Source: Candidatus Kapaibacterium sp.
GTDB lineage: Bacteria; Bacteroidota; Ignavibacteria; Kapaibacteriales; UBA4661
Assembly (NCBI GenBank): GCA_025455065.1
Contig: JALONG010000010.1
Coordinates: 95,741-159,740, forward strand
Direction of reading: 5' to 3'
Length of the DNA stretch: 64,000 bases
The translations under genes were made by a program, and so were the position numbers. The notes beneath the pieces were generated by a model. It worked only from the letters and a program-made list of their open reading frames with translations, ran no database searches and was not told the origin of the DNA. Below, piece by piece: positions 18,917 to 31,500 of the stretch; position 1 is the stretch's first letter; each line of letters begins with the position of its first letter.

Positions 18917-21109
18917 ATGTTTTGTGCCATACTGGTACTTTTTTTTGTTCCCATTTGCAGTTCCGCACAGTCGCTCATGCAAGCATTGGAGCGCATAAAT
19001 TGGGCGAAAAGCAATAAAGGAATCCCTGACACCAACACGATTGTTCGCGCCTTTGCCACAAGCGGGAAAACGCTTTATGCGGCGGTTTTTGGCGCAGGTG
19101 TGTTTCGCTCAACGGACAATGGCGTAACGTGGAAAGCCGTAAACAAAGGGCTGAAAAACTTCGATATTTGGTCGCTCACCGTTAAAGGTACAGCGCTGTA
19201 TGCCGCAACAACAAAGGGTTTGTTCTATTCCACCGACAACGCGCAGTCATGGAAAAAAAGTAATGTGGCAGCGCAAGTCAATTCGGTGGCATTCATGGAG
19301 AAGGCGATAATCCTTGGTTCGCTGGACAGTATTATGATTTCGGCGGATAATCAAAAAACGTGGACAGTGCCGTATCGCGGAAATAAAAATTGGTTTGTGA
19401 AATCGTTGGTAACAAACAACGGCACAATCATCGCCGGAACATCTGGCGGTATCTTACGTTCTTTGGACGGAGGCGCATCGTGGCAAGCAGCAAACACGGG
19501 ATTCCAGCATCCGCTTGATGTGTGGGCGCTTGTGGTCAATAGCGGTGTTATTTTTGCAGCAACGGCGGACGGCGTATATCAATCCACCAACAACGGCGAC
19601 ACGTGGGCTGCAACGGCGAACCGCGAAAATACGCGCTCGCTGGTCGTTGTCGGAGGCGCACTCTACGCGGGGTCTATCGGTGCGGTGTTGCGCTCTACCG
19701 ATAACGGGCTTTCGTGGCGCGTGTCGCACGAAGGTTTGCCGAATCTGAATGTGTGGGCGATTGCGGTTATTGGAAAATCGCTCTTCGCCGGAACAACCGA
19801 TGGTGTCTATGAAGTCGAGGAAGTGCTTGCCTTTGGCGGTAAAAAAATAGCCGTCGGTGCAGAGCGCACCGTTGCTGAACCCTTGCTCAGAGCTACCGCA
19901 CTCACGCCTACGCCAAATGACGATGCCCACGAAGAGCCGCTCAGTAAAATCACGCTGGAAGAATTTCCCAGCGAAAAAATCCACTCGCTGCTAAACTACA
20001 TTTTTTTTGATGAAAATTCCGCCTACGTTCCTCTTCGGTACAAGCAACTAAGCGGCTCGAAGGAAGCAAAAGATTTTTTGCCGGAGCGCTTACTGAGCCG
20101 TGAAACATTGGAAGTCTATTATGATGTGTTGAATGTTATCGGTTACCGTATGCAACAAAGCAGCAAAGCCACATTGACGATTACCGGATGCAATGCCCAA
20201 AGCGGTTTTGAAGCACAAAATTCGGAGATTTCTTTCCGCCGCGCACAGGCTGTGCAGCAGTATTTATCGGCTGTGTGGAGTGTGCCCGCTTCGCGGATGC
20301 TGATTGAAGCACGGGATTTACCCGAAAAACCCTCCAAACAAGGTGATGCGCTGGGTGACCAAGAAAACCGTCGCGTGGAATTGTATGCAACGTGGGATAT
20401 TTTGAAACCGATTGTTGTTACCGACACATTGCGTGATGCCTCTCCTGCGGTTGTGCGCTTGCGTCCGCAAATTCTGGATACGGCGGGAGTTTTGCGTTGG
20501 AAATTGACGGTGGAACAAGCCGGAAAGACCTTTCGACGCTGGGCGGGAACAGGGTATGCGTCGTTGCCGCACTATGTGGATTGGTACGTCAGCAAGAAAC
20601 AGAGCGCCTTGCCACTTGACACGGCAGCGATTCAATGTGTTTTGGAAGTGAATTACAAATACCAATCCAAGCCTGTCACTTCAAGGGTTCTCACGATTCC
20701 TGTGGAGCGGGTAACGGTGAAGGAAAAGCGCCTCAAAAAAGCCAATGACTTCACGAAAAATCGCTATAATCTCATTTTGTTCGATATTGGTTCGGATAAA
20801 CTTTCCGGCGTGAATGAACGCATTGTGTCGTCAATTCGCAATAATACTGTGTTCTCCAGTTCTTCCACTGTACGTGTGTTGGGCTTTACCGATGCTGTCG
20901 GCGCAGATGAGACAAATTTATTTCTTTCACAGCGTAGAGCCGAAGGCGCGGTACAAAGCCTGAACGTTACGCCGCAACTTGTTCGTGAACTTATCGTGAA
21001 AGGGCGTGGCGAAGCCTTACCGATGTTGTATGAGAACGATTTTCCCGAAGGGCGCTTTTACTGCCGAGCGGTGATTATTGAAATTGATACTCCGGTGAAG
21101 TATGAGTAG
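18917..21109 (+). CDS. Secreted BNR/propeller protein with two OmpA-like domains
   Basis: About 730 residues from ATG 18917, which starts a good signal peptide (MFCAILVLFFVPICSSAQ); a GTG at 18827 would add a second hydrophobic stretch. Residues ~35-310 are BNR/YCF48-type propeller repeats (GVFRSTDNGVTWKAV, GVYQSTNNGDTWAAT, VLRSTDNGLSWRVS). Two OmpA-like peptidoglycan-binding domains follow: one at about 360-490 (YIFFDENSAYVP ... RRAQAVQQYL ... ENRRVELYA) and one at about 620-730 (ILFDIGSDKLSG ... GFTDAVGADETN ... SQRRAEGAVQSL). The combination suggests an envelope protein tethered to peptidoglycan that displays a propeller. Two OmpA domains in one chain is unusual. It follows two kinase genes on the same strand. 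Confidence 0.8.
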   Translation: MFCAILVLFFVPICSSAQSLMQALERINWAKSNKGIPDTNTIVRAFATSGKTLYAAVFGAGVFRSTDNGVTWKAVNKGLKNFDIWSLTVKGTALYAATTKGLFYSTDNAQSWKKSNVAAQVNSVAFMEKAIILGSLDSIMISADNQKTWTVPYRGNKNWFVKSLVTNNGTIIAGTSGGILRSLDGGASWQAANTGFQHPLDVWALVVNSGVIFAATADGVYQSTNNGDTWAATANRENTRSLVVVGGALYAGSIGAVLRSTDNGLSWRVSHEGLPNLNVWAIAVIGKSLFAGTTDGVYEVEEVLAFGGKKIAVGAERTVAEPLLRATALTPTPNDDAHEEPLSKITLEEFPSEKIHSLLNYIFFDENSAYVPLRYKQLSGSKEAKDFLPERLLSRETLEVYYDVLNVIGYRMQQSSKATLTITGCNAQSGFEAQNSEISFRRAQAVQQYLSAVWSVPASRMLIEARDLPEKPSKQGDALGDQENRRVELYATWDILKPIVVTDTLRDASPAVVRLRPQILDTAGVLRWKLTVEQAGKTFRRWAGTGYASLPHYVDWYVSKKQSALPLDTAAIQCVLEVNYKYQSKPVTSRVLTIPVERVTVKEKRLKKANDFTKNRYNLILFDIGSDKLSGVNERIVSSIRNNTVFSSSSTVRVLGFTDAVGADETNLFLSQRRAEGAVQSLNVTPQLVRELIVKGRGEALPMLYENDFPEGRFYCRAVIIEIDTPVKYE

Positions 21110-21364
21110 TATGCTGCCGGAGTGGAATAGAGGAAATATTTGTTGTGCAGAATTAAGGGGTGTGTTATTTCTACGCAAATGTGCAAAACTCCCCAAGAAA
21201 ACCACGAAACAGAATTGCTTATGTAACGGAAAAACTGTACATTTGCGGCTAATTCCCTTAGATGCTCCCTCTCTTAACAGTAAACCTAAGGAATCTCCAA
21301 ATGCTCAAACCATGACCGTTTAGTGTTGGTATTTTTATTTGGATTTATCTTTTTCGGGATTGTT

Positions 21365-22495
21365 ATGGTACCATATACGACCTTCTTTCAACGCATATTT
21401 GTCGGTACTTGTTTGACGTTCGCGTCTGTTAGTCGTCTCTATGCTGCGCCTTTGTTGCATGAGAGACCGAATAGCGTATGGAGTATTGATAGTGCCGCTC
21501 TTGCGATGCACAAGGAGTATCAGTCGGTGGAAGAAGCTCTGAAAGAGCCTGCCAGCGTTGTACGTTTGAGCCTAAAAAGCCGCCAACTGAAAGCCGTGCC
21601 TCCGGAAATTTCTACCTTGCCGAATTTGCAATCACTTGTTTTGTGGAATAACGAAATTAAGATTCTTCCTCCGGAGATTGGCAAATTAAGCAATCTGCAA
21701 GTGCTGGACATTAGTGGTAATGCAGATTTTAATATTAGCGCCGCGATACCAACCCTCACAAGTTGTAAAAAACTCGCCATTTTGAATCTGTGGAATACCG
21801 AACTCAAAGCGCTTCCCACAGAAATTGAAAAATTAAACAGCATTCAAACTCTTGACCTCAGCACAAATCTTCTCGTTTCGCTGCCTGCGGAAATTGGGAA
21901 ACTTACCTCACTGAGTAAACTCGTTATCAGTTCCAACAAAATAACTACCTTGCCTGCGGACATTGGGAAACTTAGCAAACTGCAAGTCCTTATTTCGTGG
22001 AACAATCCCATCACGACGCTTCCGCAGGAAATCGGACAAATGACGGCGTTGCAGGAATTGGATTTAGGGGGGAATCAATTAACTGCTCTGCCTGTGAGCA
22101 TGGGTAATTTGGTCAATCTTGCCAGCATCAACCTCACCAATAACAAGCTAACGGCACTACCGGCAGAGATTGGAAAACTCTCGAAACTCCGCACCCTAAA
22201 ATTGGGGAACAACAAACTAACCGCGCTCCCGCAGGAAATAAGCCAACTTGTGAACTTACAAACCCTCGCATTAAGCGGCAACGCACAACTGAATTTTACC
22301 AATGTTCTGGCAATGCTTACGGCACTCAAAAATTTGAAATCACTCAATTTATCAGCAAACCAATTATCATCCATCCCGGCAGATATTGGCAAACTGACAA
22401 CGTTGGAAGAATTGATTTTAAGCGGCAACAAATTGTCTATGGAAGAGCAGGAAAAAGTAAAAAAACTGCTTCCGCGCTGTGAAATTAAATTTTAG
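21365..22495 (+). CDS. Leucine-rich repeat secreted protein
   Basis: About 376 residues. ATG 21365 gives a signal peptide (FVGTCLTFASVSRLYAA); a GTG at 21323 is an alternative. From ~60 to the end run about fourteen 23-residue leucine-rich repeats with the consensus LPxEIGKLxxLxxLxLxxNxLxx (for example LPAEIGKLTSLSKLVISSN), the 'bacterial/plant-type' LRR used for protein binding. There is no T9SS tail and no membrane anchor beyond the leader, so the mature protein is probably periplasmic or secreted. The 255-bp spacer before it (21110-21364) contains no supported gene. Confidence 0.8.
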   Translation: MVPYTTFFQRIFVGTCLTFASVSRLYAAPLLHERPNSVWSIDSAALAMHKEYQSVEEALKEPASVVRLSLKSRQLKAVPPEISTLPNLQSLVLWNNEIKILPPEIGKLSNLQVLDISGNADFNISAAIPTLTSCKKLAILNLWNTELKALPTEIEKLNSIQTLDLSTNLLVSLPAEIGKLTSLSKLVISSNKITTLPADIGKLSKLQVLISWNNPITTLPQEIGQMTALQELDLGGNQLTALPVSMGNLVNLASINLTNNKLTALPAEIGKLSKLRTLKLGNNKLTALPQEISQLVNLQTLALSGNAQLNFTNVLAMLTALKNLKSLNLSANQLSSIPADIGKLTTLEELILSGNKLSMEEQEKVKKLLPRCEIKF

Positions 22496-22565
22496 CACAT
22501 CGTACTATCACTGTAATATCGCTCAAGCAATACAATATTTTCTCCTTGATTTTTCTCGCTCCGTT

Positions 22566-25500
22566 ATGAACGCACGTGTACTTCTCTCCCGCAGCATCGC
22601 TTTATGTAGCCTAATGGCGTTGCTTTTGGTCGCAGCCTTGAACCCAAGCGCTGCGCAGGTTGTTACAACCTTTGCCGGCAGCACAGCCGGATACACCGAC
22701 GCGACAGGCGTGGCGGCAAGATTTAATCAGCCATATGGAATAGCTGCCTCGGGCGGGGTGTTGTATGTTACCGATAGAGGCAACCACCGTATTCGTCAAA
22801 TATCCGCAGGAGCGGCTGTGACAACCCTTGCGGGCAGTGGCACCCCGGCATTTACCGATGCTATGGGAACATCGGCGCAGTTTAGCGGTGCGCATAGTGT
22901 GGCAATGAGCGGGACAAATCTTGTCATTGCCGATGCAGGAAATAATCGTATTCGTCAAGTAAGTGCCGCCGGAAATGCCACAACTATTGCCGGAAACGGC
23001 ACAGGTGCTTTGACCAATGGCATGGGGACATCCGCAGAGTTTAATTTTCCAGTGGGCGTTGCAGTGGATGGTGGCGGTAATATATATGTTGCGGATTACA
23101 TCAATCATTGCATTCGTTATATCACTTCCGGCGGTGTGGTAACGACCTTTGCGGGCAACGGCACTTCGGGTTATGTGGATGCCACAGGCACAGCAGCTCG
23201 CTTTAATCTTCCTGCCGGGGTTGCCATTGACGGTGGCGGCAATGTTTTTGTGGCAGACCAGCTTAATCACCGCATCCGCAGAATTACGCCCGGTGGCGTG
23301 GTAACGACCTTTGCGGGAAGCGGCGTTGCAGGCTGGGCAGACGGCACAGGCACAGCCGCACAATTTAACGAGCCGACGGGGCTTGCCTTCGACGGTGCGG
23401 GAAATCTTATCGTTGCTGACCGCCTGAATCATCGTATTCGCCAAATTACACCCGGCGGCGTTGTCACGACGATTGCCGGAAATGGTACGGCGGGATTTAT
23501 GGATGCCACAGGCACCGCAGCGCGGTTTAGCGGTCCAACAGGCGTTGCTGTTTCCGGAACAACAATCTATGTTGCCGACCTTGGGAATAACCGTATTCGT
23601 GCCATTACTCCGCCGCCCGTACCGACTATTACAAACATCTCACCGACGATTGCCGGAGCGGGAATGACAGTCATCATCACGGGAACAAACCTCACGGGCG
23701 CAGCAGCAGTAAGTTTCGGCGGCGTTCCTGCGGCAAGTTTTACAGTCATTTCAGCAACACAAGTGAACGCCGTTGTCGCTGCGGGAAGCGCAAGCGGCAA
23801 TGTTTCGGTAACTACACCCGGCGGTACTGCTGTGCTAGCGGGATTTACCTTTATTCCACCCCCAACGATTACCGGCTTTACTCCTACGAGTGCCAGCACC
23901 GGTACGGTTGTTAGTATTACCGGTACAAATTTTATCGGTGTAACAAGTGCGAGTTTTGGCGCTGTCAACGCAGCAGGATATATGACTGTTTCCGCAACAC
24001 AGGTAAACGCGACGGTTGCAGCCGGAGGCGCAACGGGAAATGTCCAAATTGTTACTTCCGGTGGAACCGTTTCGCTCACCGGATTTACGTTTATTCCGCC
24101 ACCAACCATTACAAGTTTTGCGCCCATGAGTGCAGCTTCCGGTGCAACGGTAACAATTAACGGCACGAATTTTACCGGAGCCACATCGGTACGGTTCGGT
24201 GGCGTGGATGCGGCAAGTTTCATGGTCGTTTCTGCAACACAGATAACAGCAGTTGTTGCAGCCGGAGGCGCAACGGGTAGTGTACAAGTAACAGCGCCCG
24301 GCGGTACGGCAACATCTGCGGGGTTTACCTTCATTGCACCGCCTACTATCACGAGTTTCACGCCAAATGTCGGTGGTATGGGAACATCTGTTACTATCAC
24401 GGGAACAAATCTTTCGGGAGCAACGGGTGTTCTTGTTGGTGGTGTCGCTGCGACTATCACAGGCAATACCGCTACTTCACTCACGTTCACAGTCGCAGCT
24501 GGGGCAACGGGAACAATTCAAGTAACCACGCCGGGCGGTATGGTTACGTCTGTCGGAACGTTTACGTGGTTCCCCGCGCCGACTATTACGAGCTTTATGC
24601 CTGCCGCAGGCGCACCCGGAGCGGTTATCACCATTGACGGCACGAATTTTACCGATACACCTAACCTTTCTGTTGTACGCTTTGGTGGTGTACTTGCTGC
24701 AAGCGTAACGTTTGTCAGTGCGAATCAAATTACGGCGGTCGTTGCCGCCGGAGGCGCGACGGGTAATGTTCAAGTCGTTACGCCCGGCGGAACGGTTAAT
24801 TCGGCAGGATTTACATTTTTACCCCTGCCCCCAACGGTCACAAGTTTTACCCCGACCACACGCTGCCCAGGCGGCGCTGTTACTATCACGGGAACAAATT
24901 TTGTTGCTCCTGCGACGGTAACAATCGGCGGTGTGGCAGCAACGGGTGTTGTCGTTGTCAATCCGACAACGATAACCTGTAACGTTGGTGCGGGAGGCGC
25001 AACAGGGACTGTTGATGTGACAACACCCGGTGGCACAGCTCCTTCTGCCGCAATGCTGACGGTTGTTCCAACGCCGACCATTACAGGTTTTGTGCCGACA
25101 ACACAAACAGCAGGCGGCACGGTAACGATTACCGGAACAGGATTTACAGGGGTTACAGGTCCGGCTTCGGTGCGCTTTGGCGGTGTGAATGCTGCAAGTT
25201 ACGTGGTGGTTTCTGCAACACAAATTGATGCCGTTGTTGCTGCGGGTGGTGCAAGCGGCAATGTGTTTGTGCAATCACCTGGCGGTTGTACTGTTAATTC
25301 TCCAGGATTTACTTTCAGCGCTCCTGCGCCGACGATCACCGGCTTTGCGCCAACAAGTGGAATTGCGGGAACAGTAATTACGATAACCGGAACAGGCTTT
25401 ACAGGCACAGTAGCGGCGAATGTACGCTTTGGTGCGACGTTTGCCGGAGGAACACCTGCGGCAAGTATTGCCGTTGTTTCCGATACGCAAATCAATGCTA

Positions 25501-28500
25501 CTTTGGGTGCAGGTGCTTCGGGAAGTGTCTGGGTGCAAGCGCCGGGCGGGACGACAAGTATGGTGGGATTTGCTTTTGCAGCAATTACAAGTTTTACGCC
25601 CGCCGTTGCAGCAAACGGTACAGTTGTAACAATTAACGGGGCAGGATTCACGGGGGCAACGGCGGTGCGCTTTGGTACAAATATGTTTGGGACAGCAACC
25701 CCCGCAGCAATGTTCAACATTGTGAATGACAACCAAATTACGGCGACCGTCGCCGCAGGTGCGAGTGGACGAGTGTGGGTGCAGGCTGCGGCTGGTACAT
25801 TAAGTACAGCGGCTGGGAGTTTTACCTTTGTTAATCCTCCGACTATCACAGGCATTACACCGACGTTGCAAGGTAACGGCGGCGTGGTAACAATCACGGG
25901 AACAAATTTTATTGCCGCGCCCGCTCCGACAGTAACCTTTGGCGGTGTTCCCGCAGCGAGTTTTATGGTGGTCAGTGCAACGCAAATTAACGCTACCGTT
26001 GCCGCGGGAGCGACAGGAATGGTCTCGGTAACAACAATCGCAGGAACGGCAAATTTTGCCGGATTTACCTTTGCGCCTACACCAACGATTACAAGTTTTG
26101 CACCGATGAGCGCACCTGTCGGTGGCACGATAACCATTAACGGCACTGGCTTTTTTGCTGCACCTTTGCCGACGGTGAATATTGGCGGTGTTGCGGCAAC
26201 AGGCGTTACCTTTGTCAGTGGGACACAAATCACGGCAAATGTGGCTGCAGGCAGCGCTTCGGGAATGGTGCAAGTAACCACGCCCGGCGGCACGGCAAAT
26301 TCTCCCGGATTCCAACTTGCGCCGACGGTCACAAGTTTTGCGCCGACAAGCGCCGGAGCAGGGACAACCGTAACAATCAACGGTTCGGGCTTTACGGGTG
26401 CAACAGGCGTGAGTTTTGGCGGCGTTGCCGCGGCAAGTTTTATGGTTGTTTCTGCGACGCAGATTACCGCCGTTGTTGCTCCGGGAAGTCTGAGCGGGAA
26501 TGTGCAGGTAACAACCCCTGTGGCTTCGGCGAGTCTTGCCGGATTTACGTTTATTCCGCCACCGACAATCACGATGTTTACCCCGACAAGCGCTATGGGC
26601 GGTGCGACGGTGACGATTACGGGGACAAATTTCACGGGTGCAACGGCGGTGAGTTTTGGCGGTATTGCTGCGGCAAGTTATATGGTTGTTTCCGCAACAC
26701 AGATTGATGCTGTTGTCTCTGCCGGAGGTTCGACCGGTACTGTGCAGGTAACAACGCCCGGTGGTACTGTAACGAGTGGTGCAGGATTTACGTTTATTCC
26801 GCAGCCACCGACAATCACGATGTTTACCCCGACAAGCGCCGGAGGCGGAGCAACGGTAACGATTACCGGGACACATTTTGCAGGTGTTTCGATTGTATCG
26901 TTTGGTGGTGTGAATGCCGCGAGTTTCACCGTCATCTCTCCAACACAGATAAATGCCGTTGTCGCAGCCGGAGGCGCTTCGGGAAGTGTGCGCGTAACGG
27001 CACTTGGTGGTACGATTATGACTCCCGGCTTTACCTTTATCCCGCCGCCAACTATCACAAGTTTTTCCCCGATGAACGCAGGAACGGGAACGGTAGTAAC
27101 GATTAACGGTACAGGTTTCACGGGCGCAACGGCGGTGAGTTTTGGCGGTGCGGCGGCTGCAGGGTTTACGGTTGTTTCGGCGACGCAAATCACGGCAACC
27201 GTTGGAGCAGGTGCAAGCGGAAATATCCAAGTAACCACGCCCGGCGGCACGGGAACGCAAGCCGGATTTACCTATCTTCCCGGACCGGGTATTATCGGCT
27301 TTGCTCCGATGAGTGCTGCGCAAGGCACAACGGTAGTCATTACGGGAACGAATTTCACGGGCGTTTCGGCGGTCAGTTTTGGCGGTACTCCGGCAATGAG
27401 TTACATGGTAATTTCACCGACACAAATCAATGCCGTTGTGGGAGCAGGAGCTTCGGGTGATGTTTCGGTAACAACAAGCGGCGGTACAGTGCTTTCGCCC
27501 GGATTTACGTTTATTGCTCCGCCAAATATCACATTTTTCACGCCTTCCGGCGCAAATGGTGCAACGATTGTTATTAACGGCTCAGGGTTTACGGGCGCTA
27601 CGGCGGTAACGTTTGGCGGTACAAATGCGGCAAGTTTTACTGTGCTGACGGATAATTTGATGACCGCTGTTGTTGGTGCCGGTTCGAGTGGAAATGTCGT
27701 TGTAACAGGTCCGGGCGGCGTAGGAACGCGACCAGGCTTTACCTTTAACGCAGGACCGATGATAACGGGTTTTACGCCAACCTCAGCCGGACCCGGAATG
27801 ACGGTGGTCATTAACGGAGCAGGATTTTTAGGTGCGACGGGTGCAACGGCGGTGCAGTTTGGCGGTGTGAATGCGGCAAGTTACACCGTCGTTTCTGCGA
27901 CGCAGATTGTGGCTATTGTCGGCGCTGGTGGTGCAAGCGGTGTTGTGCGCGTCCAAACGCCGGGAGGAGTGAACACTCTTGCCGGATTTACCTTTGTACC
28001 GGCACCGACGATAACAGGCTTTGCACCTGTTACTGCCGCACCTTCCACGACTGTTACCATTACCGGAACGAATTTTACGGGTGCAACAAGCGTTACTATC
28101 GGCGGTTTTGCTCCGGCGAGTTTTACTGTTGTTTCGGCAACGCAAATTAACGCTGTTATTGGCACAGGTGCAACAGGAAGTATTACCGTCTTTACGCCGG
28201 GCGGTTCTGCCTCGCAGGCAGGTTTCATGTTTGTTCCGCCGCCGCCTGCTATCACGGGCTTTACGCCGACAGCGAGTGCTTCCGGCGGGACGGTTACGAT
28301 TACGGGAGTCAATTTCTTATCGCCATCGGCAATTACCTTTGGCGGAACGCCTGTGACCAGCTTTTCGCTTATTTCGCCAACACAAATAAATGCCGTCATT
28401 GGCGCAGGTGCAAGCGGGAATGTGTCAGTAACAACGCCGGGCGGTGTTGCCGTCCGAAGCGGTTTCACGTACTATCCGCAGCCGACCATTACGAGTTTTG

Positions 28501-31500
28501 CGCCCACAAGCGCTCCGACGGGAACGGTTGTTACCATTAACGGAACAAACTTCACCGGAGCAAGTATTGTGCGCTTTGGTGCAACGACGGCAGCGAATTT
28601 TACTGTTGTTTCGGCAACGCAAATTACCGCACAAGTCGGGACGGGAATGAGCGGGAATGTTTCGGTCGTAACGTCCGGTGGCACGGCTACGCTTGCAGGT
28701 TTCACGTATTTGCCTTCACCGACGATTGCGAGTATCCTGCCTAATGCCGGCGGACCGGGTTCGACGATAACCATTAACGGAGCAAATTTCACCGGCGCAA
28801 CGGCAGTACGCTTTGGTGGTGTGTTGGCAAGTAGTTTTGTGATTGTTTCGCCGACGCAAATAACGGCGGTTGTTGCGGCAGGCGGTTCGACGGGAACTGT
28901 TACCGTTACAAGTCCCTCAGGTACGGGAGGTTTAGGCGGATTTACGTTCTTCCTTCCTCCAAATGTCACGTCGTTTACGCCCCCATCACGCGGGCCGGGT
29001 GGGGTGGTTGTAATAACGGGAACAAATTTTGTAAACATCTCATCGGTACGCTTTGGAACTACGCCTGCGGCGAGTTTTACGACGAATTCTCCGACGCAAA
29101 TTTCTGCTGTTGTCGGCTTGGGGGCAAGTGGCAGCGTTTCGGTGCAAAATCCGGGTGGCACAGGTTCGTTAGCTGGGTTTACGTTTGTTCCTGTTCCAAC
29201 CTTGACTTCCATTTCACCGACAAGCGGAGAGCCTGGTGATGAAATTATCATTAACGGAACAAACTTTATTGGTGTGAGTAGTGTGAGTTTCGGTAGCGTG
29301 AGCGCTGCTAGTTTTATGGTACTGTCGCCAACGCAAATACGCGCAATCGTTCCCGGGGCAGCAGGAACCTCTATTGTTGTGCAGACAACGGGTGGAACAG
29401 CGACAATAGGCGGTTTTCGCTTTATTCCCGCACCGACGATTACAGGAATTTTGCCCGCAAGCGGCAGACCGGGTGATGTGATTTCGATTGTCGGTACAAA
29501 TCTTGCAACAGTGCGGCGTGTAACCTTTGGCGGTGCTGCTGCCACAGGCTTTACGGCGGTTTCTCCAACCTTGATAACCGCAATCGTCGGTGATTTTGGC
29601 GCGAGCGGTCATACGCTCGTCGAAACGCCCGATGGTATTGATAGTTTAGCAGGATTTACGTTTATTTTCCCGACACCGCGTATTACGGATTTCTCGCCGA
29701 GAATTGCCGGACCGAATATGACCATTACCATAACGGGAACGGGGTTATGGGGGGCATCCACAGCGACCTTTGGTGGTGTTGCTGCTACGGGGCTGCGCGT
29801 GGCTTCACCAACGCAGATGACGGCGATAATTTCTTCAGGTGCAAGTGGAAGTTTAGTAATTACTACGCCGGGCGGTTCTGCTTCTCTTGCGGGCTTTACG
29901 TTTGTTCCTGCGCCTGTTATCACGGGAATTATGCCCTCAAGCGCTTCGCCGGGTGATACCATTACGATTACGGGAACAAATTTGAACGGCGTAACGGCAG
30001 TGAGTTTTGGGAATATCCCTGCACAAAACTTCATCATTGTTTCACCGACGCAAATTCGCGCCGTTGTTCCGCGTAATGGTGGTGCAGTTGGCGTAACTTC
30101 GCCGGGAGGCACGTTTATTTCATCAGCATTTACAACCGCTCCGCCGCCGTCGCTCTTCCGCTTTACGCCAACAGCGCAGGCTGCGGGTGGTGTTGTGAAC
30201 ATCATCGGCAGAAACTTTGTTGGTGTGCGGTCGGTGAGTTTTGGTGGCACAAATGCGGCTTCTTTTGTGGCACTTTCCGATACGCTCATTCGTGCGGTTG
30301 TCGGTGCAGGCGCAAGCGGTTTGGTTTCTGTTACGACAACAGCAGGAAATGTCACGCTTGCAGGCTTCCGCTTTATCCTTCCCCCAATGATTACGGGATT
30401 TTCGCCAAGCGTTGCCGGACCCGGAACAACAATTACGATTACGGGAACAAATCTTCTTGATATTACCAGCGCAAGTATTGGCGGTGTTGCAGCGGAAAAT
30501 ATTCGGGTCGTTTCACCAAGCGAGGTTACGATTCTCATTCCGACAAATGCAACACTCACGACAAACACGATTTCGGTACTCAGCCCCGCAGGTATAGTAA
30601 CCACAGGCGGCTTCACGTTAATTCCTGCACCTGTTTTGAGCAGTTTTTCACCTGTGAGTGGCGGACCCGGAACAGTTGTAACGCTGCGCGGAGTGAATTT
30701 ACGCACCGTTAGCGCTGTGCGCTTTGGCGGTGTTACTGTGGCAAGTTTTTCCGTTCAGTCGGATTCTGTCCTTGTGGCTGTTCTTGCAAATGGCTCTACG
30801 GGCAGTGTTTCTGTGGTAAGTTCTGGTGGAACGGCTTCACTGAGCGGTTTCTCGTATATTCCACCTTCGCCGATAATTACCGGATTTTCGCCGTCCGATG
30901 CTGGAGCAGGCACGACGGTTACGATTACGGGAACGAACTTTATCGGTGTGCGCGAAGTGCGCTTTGGGGATGTTCCGGCACTGAGTTTTGTAGTGATTTC
31001 TCCCACAGAAATCCGTGCTGTGGTTGCCACAACAGCAAACGGCAGTGTGAGCGTTGTTTCGGAAACAGGTACAGGCTCTCGTGCAGGATTTGCCTTTATT
31101 CCTGAACCAACACTTTCGGTCTTTACGCCGACAAGTGCCGGAGCGGGTTCTACGGTTACTCTGCTTGGCACAAATCTCTCAAATGCAAGTGCAGTCAGTT
31201 TTGGCGGTGTTTCGGCGGCGACGTTTGTGGTTATTTCCCCAACGGAAATTCGTGCTGTTATCGGTACGGGGGCAAGTGGCAGCATCGTTGTGACTACACC
31301 CGGCGGAACGACAAGTACAAGCGGTTTTGCGCTTATCCCCCCGCCGCGCATCACGAGTTTTTCACCGACAAGCGGACATGTGGGAACATTAGTTACCATT
31401 AACGGTACAAACCTAACGGGCGCTCGGTACGTGGGTTTTGGCGGTACGACTACAAGCGCGATTACCGTCATATCGCCAACACAAATGACGGCGACTGTTC

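Noticed and set aside
21102..21323. 73-codon frame between the OmpA and LRR genes
   Set aside because: It begins inside the end of the upstream gene, has no similarity or domain and unnatural composition.
25199..26635. Long antisense open frame (478 codons) opposite the TIG repeats, and similar ones at 23567-24490, 28472-29545, 29609-30706 and 30755-31708
   Set aside because: They mirror the repetitive, Thr/Gly/Val-rich coding of the giant gene; their 'proteins' are periodic with the TIG repeats and lack independent start signals.
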